This document shows, in pieces, positions 46,480-56,600 of a stretch of DNA of 63,755 nucleotides; position 1 is the stretch's first letter, and each line of letters opens with the position of its first letter. Both the position numbers and the translations under genes were made by a program. Origin of the DNA: Muribaculaceae bacterium (lineage in GTDB: Bacteria; Bacteroidota; Bacteroidia; Bacteroidales; Muribaculaceae); assembly GCA_017940245.1 (NCBI GenBank), contig JAGAYZ010000039.1, positions 1-63,755 on the forward strand, written 5' to 3'. Under the pieces are notes generated by a model. The model worked only from the letters and a program-made list of their open reading frames with translations, was not told the DNA's origin and did not search any database.

Positions 46480-48282
46480 ATGAAACGAGTATTATTGGTG
46501 ATAGTGCTACAGGCTGTGATGGCGGTGAGTGCCTCGGCGGCCACTACAGTAATCAGGCTCGACCATCAGCACCAGGTGATTACAGGCTTTGGCGCGTCGG
46601 ATTGCTGGTTGGGCGACTACGTGGGACGCTATTTCTCGGGCACGATGAAAGAACGGGCCGCAAAATTGCTCTTTGCCCGCACGTTTAACCGTGGTGGCAG
46701 TCCCGAAGGCATCGGGCTGAGCACCTGGCGTGTGAACCTGGGTGCCGGTAGCGACACGCAGGGCGACGACAGCAACATCAGCGACCCCACGCGCCGCGCC
46801 GAGTGCTTCCTGAATGCCGATGGCGTCACCTACGACTGGTCGCGCGCCGCCGGGCAGCAATATTTCATGCAGAAGGCGCTGGGCTATGGTGTGGAAGAAA
46901 TGGTGCTTTTCTCCAATTCAGCTCCCATCTATTACACGGCCAACGGCAAGGCTTGCCGCACCTCGCTGCTGCCTTGGGGTGCCAACCTGCGCGATGATGC
47001 CTACGACGACTTTGCCACCTACATGGCCACTGTGGCGCGCCATTTTGTAGACTTGGGCTATCCCATTGCTTATATTTCGCCCGTCAACGAGCCGCAATAT
47101 GAATGGACCGGCGGCCAGGAAGGCACACCCTGGTATAATACCGAGGTGGCGCGCCTGGTCGGGGAACTCGATGCGGCCCTCACCGCCAAGGCGCTCTCAA
47201 CCAAGATTCTTATCCCCGAGGCCGGAAAGTGGACCTACCTCACCGACCGCAACAGTGTGCTCACCGACTGGGGCTATGATCAGATTGACCAGTTTTTCAA
47301 TCCGGCCAATGCCGGCACCTATGTGGGAAACCTGGCGCATGTGGCACAGGCGGTGGCCGGGCACAGCTACTGGACCTTCCGCACCAATAATGAACTCACT
47401 TCCACCCGCAGTGCCGTGGCCACCGCCGCCGCAGCGCGCTCGCTGCAGGTGTTCCAGTCCGAGTGGAGCATGCTCGACGAGCCGCCCACCGCTGGTGCCG
47501 GATTCCCGGCCAGGGGCTACGACGAGGCCACCTACATGGACATTGCCCTCTATATGGGCAAGGTGATTTATTGCGACATGGTCTATGCCGATGCCTCGTC
47601 GTGGAGCTACTGGACAGCTTTTGCCCAAGAGCAGTGGGGACAGAAAAACCGTTTCTATCTGCTGCGCGTTATCGCTAATGGTGATGCCGGACCCGAGAGT
47701 TACGGCGACCTGCACAGCGGTGGCACCATCGTGGACAGCCGCAACCTGTGGGTGCTGGGCAACTACTCGCGCTTCGTGAGGCCGGGTTACCGCCGCGTGC
47801 AGGTGGAGGGTGCCAGCGACTTGAACGGACTCATGGCCTCGGCCTACGTGTCGCCGGCCGGCGACGAGGTGGTGGCGGTCTATGTGAACATGGGCAGTGC
47901 TGCGGCCACGGTCTCACTGCAGGCCGACGCCGCCGATGGTCGCGCGATTTCCACCATCAAGAAATACACCACCAGCGAGTCGCTGGCCTTGCACTTCGAC
48001 AGCAGCTTGCCCACCGATTATGCCGGCGGCGACGTGGAGATTCCCGCGCGATCGGTAGTGACGCTGGTGATGGGACTGGCCGCAGAGCATAGTCACGTGC
48101 GTGGCGACCTCAACGCCGACGGCAAGGTGGATGTTTCCGACGTGAACGCGGCCATCAACATCATTTTGGGCGCAACGGCAAGCGTCGAGCTGCAAGCCGC
48201 CGGTGATGTGACGGGCGACGGCAAAGTGGATGTTTCCGACGTGAACGCCATCATCAACATCATTCTATTTAATGAACAATGA
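46480..48282 (+). CDS. GH30 (endo-beta-1,6-galactanase type) with dockerin-like tail
   Basis: The 600-residue product has a signal peptide (MKRVLLVIVLQAVMAVSASA). Motifs: VITGFGASDCWLGDYVGRYF, SPEGIGLSTWRVNLGAGSDT, YDWSRAAGQQYFMQKALGYG, MVLFSNSAPIYYTANGKACR, general-acid Glu204 in YISPVNEPQYEW, nucleophile Glu328 in LQVFQSEWSML, then WSYWTAFAQEQWGQKNRF and a beta-sandwich. The GFGASDCW and GIGLSTWR pattern is that of GH30 subfamily 5-like endo-beta-1,6-galactanases, quite unlike the two GH30 genes at 12883 and 14300. Subfamily placement is from memory. Residues about 540-600 are a dockerin-like duplication. With the GH43 at 36408 it suggests type II arabinogalactan as substrate. Confidence 0.85.
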   Translation: MKRVLLVIVLQAVMAVSASAATTVIRLDHQHQVITGFGASDCWLGDYVGRYFSGTMKERAAKLLFARTFNRGGSPEGIGLSTWRVNLGAGSDTQGDDSNISDPTRRAECFLNADGVTYDWSRAAGQQYFMQKALGYGVEEMVLFSNSAPIYYTANGKACRTSLLPWGANLRDDAYDDFATYMATVARHFVDLGYPIAYISPVNEPQYEWTGGQEGTPWYNTEVARLVGELDAALTAKALSTKILIPEAGKWTYLTDRNSVLTDWGYDQIDQFFNPANAGTYVGNLAHVAQAVAGHSYWTFRTNNELTSTRSAVATAAAARSLQVFQSEWSMLDEPPTAGAGFPARGYDEATYMDIALYMGKVIYCDMVYADASSWSYWTAFAQEQWGQKNRFYLLRVIANGDAGPESYGDLHSGGTIVDSRNLWVLGNYSRFVRPGYRRVQVEGASDLNGLMASAYVSPAGDEVVAVYVNMGSAAATVSLQADAADGRAISTIKKYTTSESLALHFDSSLPTDYAGGDVEIPARSVVTLVMGLAAEHSHVRGDLNADGKVDVSDVNAAINIILGATASVELQAAGDVTGDGKVDVSDVNAIINIILFNEQ

Positions 48283-48350
48283 ATAATTAATAATGAATAA
48301 TGAACAATGAACGATGTGCCGCAGCGCGACGTACTCGAGAATCACTGCAG
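48271..48350 (+). repeat. AT-rich intergenic element, copy 2
   Basis: It follows the GH30 stop: aatgaacaatgaataatt, aatgaacaatgaacgatg, then tgccgcagcgcgacgtac. It resembles the block on the minus strand at 7215-7266, also directly after a dockerin-encoding gene. Confidence 0.45.
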
Positions 48351-48413
48351 CAGTAACAAATTGACAAAATCAACGACGGCTTAAAACGTCCGACCAAAAA
48401 TCTAGGTGCTGCT

Positions 48414-48541
48414 TGCACGATTCATAATCAAGAAAAGAAAGAGAAACAGAAATGAAAATTGGGTCAAGTGAATCAAAAGCAATCAATCAGATTGAGTGTT
48501 ATGATAATGATTTGTGTTTTGGCGTTTCCCGCCCGGGCTGA
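48414..48541 (+). other. Relic leader and 29-codon reading frame
   Basis: About 40 bp (48414-48454) nearly repeat the leader and start of the GH30 gene at 46445-46485: gattcataatca, an A/G-rich ribosome-binding stretch, then cagaaatgaaa. From the ATG at 48452 a short frame (MKIGSSESKAINQIECYDND and nine more residues) ends at 48541 inside the terminator stem. It looks like the remnant of a deleted gene, or a very short leader peptide. Confidence 0.35.
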
Positions 48542-48576
48542 GCCAAGCAACTAGGCCGGGCGGGATAGCTTTTTTG
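48528..48576 (+). terminator. Intrinsic terminator
   Basis: cccgcccgg (48528-48536) and ccgggcggg (48556-48564) form a 9-bp GC stem followed by ATAGCTTTTTT. It closes the GH30 transcription unit before site B. The rest of the 478-bp gap holds the AT-rich element, the relic leader and the next promoter. Confidence 0.75.
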
Positions 48577-48667
48577 CATAGCGTTTCGCCAAACAGGCGC
48601 TGTTCTGGCCTTGTGCGGGTGGCTGCCGCTGTGCACGGGTGGCGTGGCGGTGGATATTTTCTATTTT

Positions 48668-48713
48668 TTGACACGATTGTTTTATTTGGTTAGAATAATC
48701 GCAAGTACTTTTG
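48668..48713 (+). promoter_or_regulatory. Promoter with regulon motif (site B)
   Basis: TTGACACGATTGTTTTATT (48668-48686) starts 38 bp before the -7 box TACTTTTG (48706-48713). A TTTG overlapping the motif end could serve as -33. The ATG is at 48761. Confidence 0.7.
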
Positions 48714-48760
48714 CCCCAGATGTTTTTATATTGTTTTTTATTAACTAAAAATCACTGAAC

Positions 48761-50674
48761 ATGAAAAAGTTTTTTACTCTATTGGCCGCTGCGGCAGCGA
48801 TGACGCTCACCGCAGGAGCCGAGACTGTGACCTTCCAGATGGGAGCTAACGACGGTGCCGTGATTCTGCAGGACGGCAAGTTCAATCCGCTGGGTTCGTT
48901 CATTGGCAACACCGGCACCAACACCATCATCGAGGTGGGTGAGGTGGATTTCGCCACAGGCGATGCCTACAAGGCTGTGAGCATCCGTTACGCCAACGGA
49001 TGGAGCAATGGCGGCAAGGCCATCATCTCGGTGGGTGCTGATGCCGACAACAGAACCGAGATTGCCCGCATGGACTTGATCAACTGGAACGACAGTTACA
49101 CCAACTTCCGCTCGCTGGGTGTCAACCTGGGTGATGTGCTTCCCACGGGTGTGCAGAAGGTGTATCTCACCTTTGAGGATCGTGCCGGTAACATTCAGGA
49201 TGTGCGCTTCTATAGTGAGGCCTTCACTGCCGACCAATTTGAGAACGGATCGCTGCTCAAGGAACCATGCAACCAGGCCGGTTATGACCAGATGGCTACA
49301 GTGCTCGACATCAATAACTCGAAACTGGTGTATTCCAGCAGCTCAGACACCCGCATCGACAATGGGTCGTGGGGCTGGACCGGCGAGGGTGTCGTGGTGA
49401 AATATGGCGACCTGGACTTCGGCAGCGGCGACTACAAGCAGGTGGTGCTTGAGCTGGCCTCGCACTGGCAGGGCGACCAGAAGGACCACAGCGTGGACGT
49501 GTATATTGACGACTACAACAACGATGCCAACAAGATTGCCAATGTGTGGACCGGTATCGATGTGAAGGCCAAACTCTATCTGGCTCGCAACATCGAGGCC
49601 ATCAGTGGCACGCACACGGTGTACCTGAAGTGGCACGGCGGCAGCGCCAACATTGCCAATGTGCACTTTGTGAAAGACTGCCTCTATTCACTGGGCAACA
49701 TCGTTGATCCTGTGGTGCTGAATCCCATCAACGAAACTCCCAGTGAGAACGCATCGCGCTACTCGTTCCGCGACGGTATGAAGAATAGCGAAGAGGCTGT
49801 GTATGTGGGTCGCGACAGTGGTCGCACCACCATCTTGAACCAGGGCCAGTGGGAAGGCAACAACGTGGGTTACACCGGTGGCCACACCGTGCTCAAGATT
49901 ACCGATGTGGACTTCGAGGACGGACGCTTCAACGAGATTCTGGTGACTCATGCCACCGGCAGCAGCTGGCTGGGTTACGTGAACGATGCCAACTTCAAGT
50001 TCTATATCGACCTGAACGAGGAAGGAGTTGACTGGGGCAATGCTCAAGCGGCCTTTGCCGATGTTGAGCCCATCGCCACAGTGTGGATGCAAGCTACTGG
50101 CGGATGGGGCAACGAGTACACCACCAAGGGCGACCTGAGCCAGGTGACCGGTGTTCACAACCTCTACATCATCTATACTGCCAGCGACGGTGCCAACGTG
50201 AAGGACATCTATCTGGATGGTCCCGCTCCCGCAGTGAAGAGCGCTATCAACTTCAATGCCGAGATGGAGAACGCTACCGTTGAGGTGCTGGTGGTCGGTG
50301 AGGCTATCGAGAGCGGTGCCGAAGTGGCCGAGGGCACTGAGGTGACTGTGGTGGTGACTCCCGCCGACGGCTACAAGGTGGCTGGCGTGACTGTGGAAAC
50401 TGCTGCTCCCAGCACTGCTGCAGGCGCACCCCGCCGTGCCGCTGTGGATGTGGAAGAGGCCGGTAACAACACCTACACCTTCGTGATGCCCGCCGAGGCC
50501 GTGACGGTGAATGTGGAAGTTGAGGAATCCGTTGTCACTGCCGTTACCGACATCAACGTGGCCAATAGTGCCGCTGTGAAGTATGTCAACGCACAGGGCC
50601 AGGTGAGCGATCGTCCGTTCCAGGGCATCAACATCGTGATCGAAGGTAACAAGGCATATAAGATTGTGAAGTAA
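48761..50674 (+). CDS. Multi-CBM secreted protein with T9SS-like tail
   Basis: The 637-residue product has a signal peptide (MKKFFTLLAAAAAMTLTAGA). Three CBM6-like repeats occupy about 20-165, 175-325 and 335-490 (GEVDFATGDAYKAVSIRYAN, YGDLDFGSGDYKQVVLELAS, ITDVDFEDGRFNEILVTHAT; also SGTHTVYLKWHGGSANIANV), matching the paralog at 44555. After them come a beta-grasp-like region (about 500-595, EVAEGTEVTVVVTPADGYKV) and the tail AVKYVNAQGQVSDRPFQGIN with a final KAYKIVK, which resembles a T9SS sorting domain. There is no catalytic domain; surface glycan binding is inferred. It is a single-gene unit: its own promoter with site B and a strong terminator behind it. Confidence 0.78.
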   Translation: MKKFFTLLAAAAAMTLTAGAETVTFQMGANDGAVILQDGKFNPLGSFIGNTGTNTIIEVGEVDFATGDAYKAVSIRYANGWSNGGKAIISVGADADNRTEIARMDLINWNDSYTNFRSLGVNLGDVLPTGVQKVYLTFEDRAGNIQDVRFYSEAFTADQFENGSLLKEPCNQAGYDQMATVLDINNSKLVYSSSSDTRIDNGSWGWTGEGVVVKYGDLDFGSGDYKQVVLELASHWQGDQKDHSVDVYIDDYNNDANKIANVWTGIDVKAKLYLARNIEAISGTHTVYLKWHGGSANIANVHFVKDCLYSLGNIVDPVVLNPINETPSENASRYSFRDGMKNSEEAVYVGRDSGRTTILNQGQWEGNNVGYTGGHTVLKITDVDFEDGRFNEILVTHATGSSWLGYVNDANFKFYIDLNEEGVDWGNAQAAFADVEPIATVWMQATGGWGNEYTTKGDLSQVTGVHNLYIIYTASDGANVKDIYLDGPAPAVKSAINFNAEMENATVEVLVVGEAIESGAEVAEGTEVTVVVTPADGYKVAGVTVETAAPSTAAGAPRRAAVDVEEAGNNTYTFVMPAEAVTVNVEVEESVVTAVTDINVANSAAVKYVNAQGQVSDRPFQGINIVIEGNKAYKIVK

Positions 50675-50711
50675 TGGTCACATTCTATTATTAGGTTATT
50701 CTTTTGAATCA

Positions 50712-50743
50712 GGGCTTGTCTCCAGTGAGGCAGGCCCTTTTTT
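50712..50743 (+). terminator. Intrinsic terminator
   Basis: gggcttgtct and aggcaggccc form a 10-bp stem (two wobbles, loop ccagtg), followed by TTTTTT, 37 bp after the stop at 50674. Confidence 0.75.
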
Positions 50744-50751
50744 GTTATCTT

Positions 50752-50797
50752 TTGAAACGAGCGTGTTATTTCGTGCTGAGAGATTGTGGTAATTTTG
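50752..50797 (+). promoter_or_regulatory. Promoter with regulon motif (site C)
   Basis: TTGAAACGAGCGTGTTATT (50752-50770) starts 38 bp before the -7 box TAATTTTG (50790-50797). The ATG follows at 50825. It differs from site A at only two of 19 positions. Confidence 0.72.
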
Positions 50798-50824
50798 CAG
50801 CCGTAATATAATATGTGTAACTAA

Positions 50825-53629
50825 ATGAAACGACTACGATTAGCCGGTGTAATGATGTTTGCGCTCATGGCCTCGATGGCATGGGGGCAGTATTACCCGT
50901 TCAACAACGCCAACCTGAGCGAGCAGCGACGTCTGCAAGACCTTGTTGAGCGTCTCACGCTAGAAGAAAAGCTATCATTGCTACGACACAACCAGCCCGC
51001 CATTCAGCGGCTGGGACTACCCAAATATTACTTTGGCAACGAAGCGCTGCACGGCGTGTGCCGTCCGGGTCGCTTCACGGTGTTTCCGCAAGCCATCGGC
51101 CTGGCCAGCATGTGGAACACGCCGCTCATGCTGCAGGTGGCCACCGCCATCAGCGATGAGGCCCGTGGTCGCTGGACCGAACTGGGCTGGGGCAGTAAGC
51201 AGCACGACAGTGCCAGCGACCTGCTCTCGTTTTTCTCACCCACGGTGAACATGGCGCGTGATCCCCGCTGGGGCCGCACGCCCGAGACCTACGGCGAGGA
51301 CCCCTATCTCACGGCACAGACCGGTGTGGCCTTTGTGCGCGGCATGCAGGGCGACAACGACCGCTATGTGAAGGTGGGTGCCACGGTGAAGCATTTTGTA
51401 GCCAACAATATTGAGGAAAACCGCTCGGGAATCAGTTCGCAAGTGAGCGAGCGCGACCTGCGCGAGTATTATTTCGTGCCCTACGAGATGGCCGTGAAAA
51501 AAGCACGGGTGCAGAGCGTGATGAGTGCCTACAACGCGCTCAACGGCGTGCCCTGCTCGGCCAACCGCTGGCTGCTCACCGACGTGCTGCGCGGCGACTG
51601 GGGCTTCGACGGCTACGTGGTGAGCGACTGCAGCGCGCTCAGTTACGACTACGAGCACCATCACTATGTGTCGTCCTACGAGGAGTCGGCTCGCGCCAGC
51701 ATCAACGCCGGGCTGGACCTGGAGTGCGGTGACCATGTCTATGGCTCGCCACTGCGCAATGCCTACAACTCGGGCATGGTAACAAAAGCTCAAATCGACT
51801 CGGCCGTGTATCGCGTCATGCGCTTGCGCTTGCGCCTAGGCTTGCTCGACCGCAACAACCAGAGCCCCTACAACAATATTCCGGCCAGCGTGGTGGGCTG
51901 CTCTGAGCACCAGGAACTGGCTGCCGAGGCCGCTCGCCAGAGCATTGTGCTCATGCAGAACAACGGCATTTTGCCCCTGGACTTGAGTCAGGTCAATTCC
52001 ATTGCCGTGGTGGGGCCCAATGCGGCTCGCCACGAGTATGGCGACTACAGCGGCACACCGCTCAACGAGCCGGTGTCGGTGCTCGAGGGACTCATCAAAG
52101 CCACCGAGAATACGGGCGTGCAAATCAACCACGCTCCCTGGGTAGGCAATAACTCGTCGTATGGCCTGGTGAACTCCGACTACTTCACCGACGGCATCCT
52201 GATGGAATATTTCGACAATGCCGACCTCAGCGGGCAACCATACGCCACGACAAAGACCGACTTCGTCTATTTCGACCCTGCCAACCAACCGCCCAACCCC
52301 ATGGTGCCCAGCGCGCCCATGTCGATTCGCTGGAGTGGCGATTTTGTGGCCCCGGCCACAGGACGCTACCTGTTCTCGGTCACCAGCGACGATGGCTGCC
52401 GCCTGAAAGTGAACGACAATGTGATTATCGACAAATGGGTGGTTCGTGCTTCGACAACCGACTATACTAGCACCATTATGCGCGAGGGAGAAACCTACCA
52501 CATCGTGTTTGAATACTTCGACAATGGAGGAGAAGCCGAGGCTACACTGCGCTGGCGCATGCCCTCGACGGTGACATCCGATCCGCTCGATGCCTACGGC
52601 AATGCCGGCAAGATGATCCGCCAGAGCGACCTCACCATAGCCGTGATGGGTATCAACAAAAACTACGAGCGTGAAGGGCAGGACCGCAGCGCGATAGAAT
52701 TGCCCACCGAGCAGCAAGAGTTTCTGCAGCGGGCCTATGAAGCCAACCCCAATCTGGTGGTGGTGATGGTGGCCGGCAGTCCGCTCTCCAGTGCCTGGGT
52801 CAAGGAAAATGTGCCGGCGATGCTCTATGCCTGGTATCCGGGAGAGCAGGGCGGCACTGCAGTGGCCGATGTGTTGCTGGGCAACTACAATCCGGCAGGC
52901 CGTCTGCCCATGACGTTCTATAACTCCACCGCCGAGTTGCCTGCCTTCGATGACTATGACATCACCAATGGTCGCACCTATATGTATTATAGAGGCGAGC
53001 CGTTGTACCCATTCGGCCACGGATTGAGCTACACCACATTCCGCTACTCGGGACTGCGTGTGTCCGTTGAGAACGAGGTGATGCACCTCTCGTTCGATGT
53101 GCGCAATGTGGGCCGCACCGATGGCGACGAGGTTCCACAGGTCTATGTGCAATTCCCCTCGCTGCCACGGCCGCTTCCCGTCAAGCAACTGCATGCCTTC
53201 GAGCGCGTGTCGGTTCCGGCGGGGACCACACAACACCTCGAATTCCAGATTCCACTGAGCGAGCTGCGCTTGTGGGACGATGACCGCAAAGCGTTCTTCA
53301 CCCCCGAGGGTATGTATACGGTGATGGTGGGTGCGTCATCGGCCGACATACGCTTGCAGCAGATGGTGCAGGTGGGCGATGCTCCGCTCATCACCGCTGT
53401 AGGCGATGTGGAGATGGATGGCGTGAACGTGCGCACCATGGATTGCGCCGTTGAAGTGTCGTCGTTGCTGCAACCCGTGGATGTGCGCGTGTTTAACACC
53501 GACGGCCGCCTGGTGACTACTGCAGTGCAGGTGCAAGGCGCTCACCGCATGGAACTGAATCGAGGATTCTATCTGATAGAAGTGGCGCGGGCCGGAGTGC
53601 GGCGCACCTACAAGGTTTTGATCAAATAA
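50825..53629 (+). CDS. GH3 beta-glycosidase with PA14 insert and T9SS-type tail
   Basis: The 934-residue product has a signal peptide (MKRLRLAGVMMFALMASMAW). It has the same architecture as the GH3 at 10317: LVERLTLEEKLSLL, FGNEALHGVCRPGRFTVFPQ, RDPRWGRTPETYGEDPYL, nucleophile Asp268 in YVVSDCSALSYDYEHHHY, a sandwich domain with PA14 insert (about 455-600, FSVTSDDGCRLKVNDNVIID), YPGEQGG and an FnIII-like domain. It adds about 75 C-terminal residues with VDVRVFNTDGRLVTTAVQVQ, LNRGFYLIEVARAGVRRTYK and final VLIK, a good match to T9SS type A sorting domains, so it is probably surface-exposed. The 10317 paralog lacks this tail. It is the first gene of a two-gene unit from site C. Confidence 0.9.
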   Translation: MKRLRLAGVMMFALMASMAWGQYYPFNNANLSEQRRLQDLVERLTLEEKLSLLRHNQPAIQRLGLPKYYFGNEALHGVCRPGRFTVFPQAIGLASMWNTPLMLQVATAISDEARGRWTELGWGSKQHDSASDLLSFFSPTVNMARDPRWGRTPETYGEDPYLTAQTGVAFVRGMQGDNDRYVKVGATVKHFVANNIEENRSGISSQVSERDLREYYFVPYEMAVKKARVQSVMSAYNALNGVPCSANRWLLTDVLRGDWGFDGYVVSDCSALSYDYEHHHYVSSYEESARASINAGLDLECGDHVYGSPLRNAYNSGMVTKAQIDSAVYRVMRLRLRLGLLDRNNQSPYNNIPASVVGCSEHQELAAEAARQSIVLMQNNGILPLDLSQVNSIAVVGPNAARHEYGDYSGTPLNEPVSVLEGLIKATENTGVQINHAPWVGNNSSYGLVNSDYFTDGILMEYFDNADLSGQPYATTKTDFVYFDPANQPPNPMVPSAPMSIRWSGDFVAPATGRYLFSVTSDDGCRLKVNDNVIIDKWVVRASTTDYTSTIMREGETYHIVFEYFDNGGEAEATLRWRMPSTVTSDPLDAYGNAGKMIRQSDLTIAVMGINKNYEREGQDRSAIELPTEQQEFLQRAYEANPNLVVVMVAGSPLSSAWVKENVPAMLYAWYPGEQGGTAVADVLLGNYNPAGRLPMTFYNSTAELPAFDDYDITNGRTYMYYRGEPLYPFGHGLSYTTFRYSGLRVSVENEVMHLSFDVRNVGRTDGDEVPQVYVQFPSLPRPLPVKQLHAFERVSVPAGTTQHLEFQIPLSELRLWDDDRKAFFTPEGMYTVMVGASSADIRLQQMVQVGDAPLITAVGDVEMDGVNVRTMDCAVEVSSLLQPVDVRVFNTDGRLVTTAVQVQGAHRMELNRGFYLIEVARAGVRRTYKVLIK

Positions 53630-53644
53630 ATAAAACATAAGAAT

Positions 53645-56600
53645 ATGAAAAAATTGACAATGTGCCTGGCATGTGTGGTGATGGTCATGATGGCCTTCAG
53701 CGCCCGTGCCGTCGAGTGGCAAATGAAGCAGGGACCCATGATGACCCCGTGGAGCGAGACATTGAACCCCGACAACGTGTTGCCCGAGTATCCGCGTCCG
53801 CAGATGGTGCGCGAGTCGTGGCTGAACCTGAATGGCGTGTGGGATTTGCGCAAAGGCGTGAAAGACGAGCCCTACAGTTCGTCCTTTGCCTACGACAAGA
53901 AAATTCTGGTGCCGTTTCCCATCGAGAGTGCGCTCTCGGGCGTGATGGAAAAGAGCGATGAGCAGATTTACTGGTACCGCCGCACATTCACCCTGCCGGC
54001 CGAAATGAAAGGCAAAAACGTGCTGCTGCACTTTGGTGCCGTAGACTGGGAGACTGTGGTCTATGTCAACGGGCAGAATGTGGGTCACCACACGGGTGGA
54101 TACGACCCCTTCTGTTTCGACATCACCAGTGCCCTCAAGTCGAGTGGCGACCAAGAAGTGGTGGTCTATATCTACGACAATACCGGCGTTCAGGGCCAGC
54201 CCACCGGTAAGCAGTCGAAAAATCCGTCCATCTGTTGGTACACGGCCGTGAGCGGCATCTGGCAGACGGTGTGGATTGAATCGGTGTCGAGTGCCTATGT
54301 GCAGCAATTGGAAATGGAACCCTGCCTGGACCGCAAGTGGCTCAGCATCAAAGCTACCACCAATGTGACCGATGGTGTCACTCTCCAAGCACAGGTGACC
54401 GATGCCGATGGCCATGTGGTGGCAACCGGTAGCGGCACACCCGGTACGGTGTTCCGTCTGACCCTGGAGGGTGACGTGCGCACCTGGTCGCCGGCCGACC
54501 CCTATCTCTATGACGTGAAAGTGAAGGTGCTCAAGGGCGGCAACACTACCGACGAGGTGAAAAGCTACTGCGGTATGCGCAAGATAGAAGTGAAAAAGGA
54601 TGCCAACAACATTCCGCGCATCTATCTCAATGGCGAACAAATCTTCCAGATGGGCCCGCTGGACCAGGGATGGTGGCCCGATGGCTTATATATGCCTGCC
54701 AGCGATGAGGCTTTCTGGTTTGATGTCAAGGCGATGAAAGACTTGGGATTCAACATGGTGCGCAAGCACATCAAGATAGAACCTGCGCGCTGGTACTACT
54801 GGTGCGACAAGTTGGGATTGCTGGTGTGGCAAGACCTGCCCAGCCCCAATCTGCCCCAGGGCAGCGAAGACTTTGCCAAGGCCAACTTTGAGCAAGAAGT
54901 GGACCACATCATCCCGGCCATCAAGAATTTCCCCAGCATTGTGCACTGGGTGGTGTTCAACGAAGGTTGGGGCCAGTTTGACACCGATCGCATGACGCGC
55001 CACGTAGACGGTCTCGTGAACTCGCTCACGCCGTCGCGCTACGGCAAGCCGTCGCTCATTTGCTGTGCCAGTGGCTGGACCGATAGTGAGGTGGGCAACA
55101 TCATCGACACCCACAGCTATCCCAGTCCCAGTTGTCCGCAAAACGCCAACCGCGCTGCCGTGTGTGGCGAGTATGGCGGCATCACCTTGAAGGTGCCCGG
55201 CCACATCTGGCCCGGCGGTGACTTCCAGTACACCGTAGTAGAGTCGGCCACCGACTTCACTACGTTCTTTAACGGCCTGTGCGACAAGATTAAGGATTTG
55301 TATCTCGTAGGCCTGAATGCGGCTGTTTACACGCAGCTGAGCGATGTGGAGATTGAGAAGAACGGCTTCTACACCTACGACCGCCGCATCCTCAAGCCCT
55401 ATGCGCCCTATACGGCCATTCGCAACAAGATTCAGGAGTGCATTGACCTTCCTCACAGCACCACCATGCTCAAACCCATCCTTTCCACGGCACTTACGCA
55501 CAAATACACTTGGCGTTATACCACCGCGCCCGACGTGCCCCGCCATTGGAGCGATGTGGACTTCGACGACAGCGGCTGGAGCCAGGGAAAGGCTGCATTT
55601 GCCCGAAACCTGGGCAGTAACTGGAATGCCATCGTGGGTACCGACTGGAACACGAACCAAATTCACATGCGCCGCTGGTTCAAGTTGGGCGACATTACCC
55701 CCGAAAACATTGCTAAGCTGCGCTTCATGATTTTCCACGACGACGATGTGGAAATCTATATCAATGGTGTGTGGGCCGCCACAGAGAGCGGTTGGACCAA
55801 CAGTTATGTGCCCCTCGACATCAGTGCCGAGGCCAAGGCCGCATTGCGCCCAGGCCAGTGGAACCTGATAGCCCTTGCCGGCAAGCAAGGCTCGGGTGGA
55901 CAAGTGATGGACGTGGGTCTGACGGTGTTTACCGAAGAAGACTTTGACTATACCGAAGACTACAGCGAGCGCACCGACGCGCCCAGCAGTGCCAGTGCCA
56001 CCCCCGGAACGGCTGTGCAACCCAAGTTTGTGCGCGTGGCTCAGCCCGTTCCAGCCGAGCCGCGTCAGAACGGCGTCAATCCCGGCCAGTTTGTTCACAC
56101 TGCCGACCGCAGCAATGTGGCTTGGGGTGATGCCGACGGCGATGGCCGTTGGGAACTGGTGTATTCAGGCTTCAATGTGCATCAGTCGGGTGGTAGTCAG
56201 GTTTCGTTACTCTATAGATTGGCCGACGACAATACCTTTCGTCGCGAGACAAGCCCTTTTGCGGTAACGTTCTACGCCTGCCCGGTGTGGATCGACTATG
56301 ACAACGATGGTCTTCTTGACTTGTTTGTGCCAGGATTGGCAAAAAAAAATCTCACCAGCCCCTCCGATGTTGTAGCACGCTTGTATCACAACTTGGGCGG
56401 CATGCAATTTGAAGAGGTTAATGCCGATGCCGCTATGGGCCTGGCTCCTATCTATAACGACACCGATGGCGGTCGTGGCCGTCACTGGGTGAGCGTGGGC
56501 GATTATGACTGTGATGGCTGGACCGACATCGTGGTGTGTGGCCGCGAAGCCTACCTCAACGGTGAGGGCCTGCTGGCCACCGACCGCCGAGTAGTGCGCC

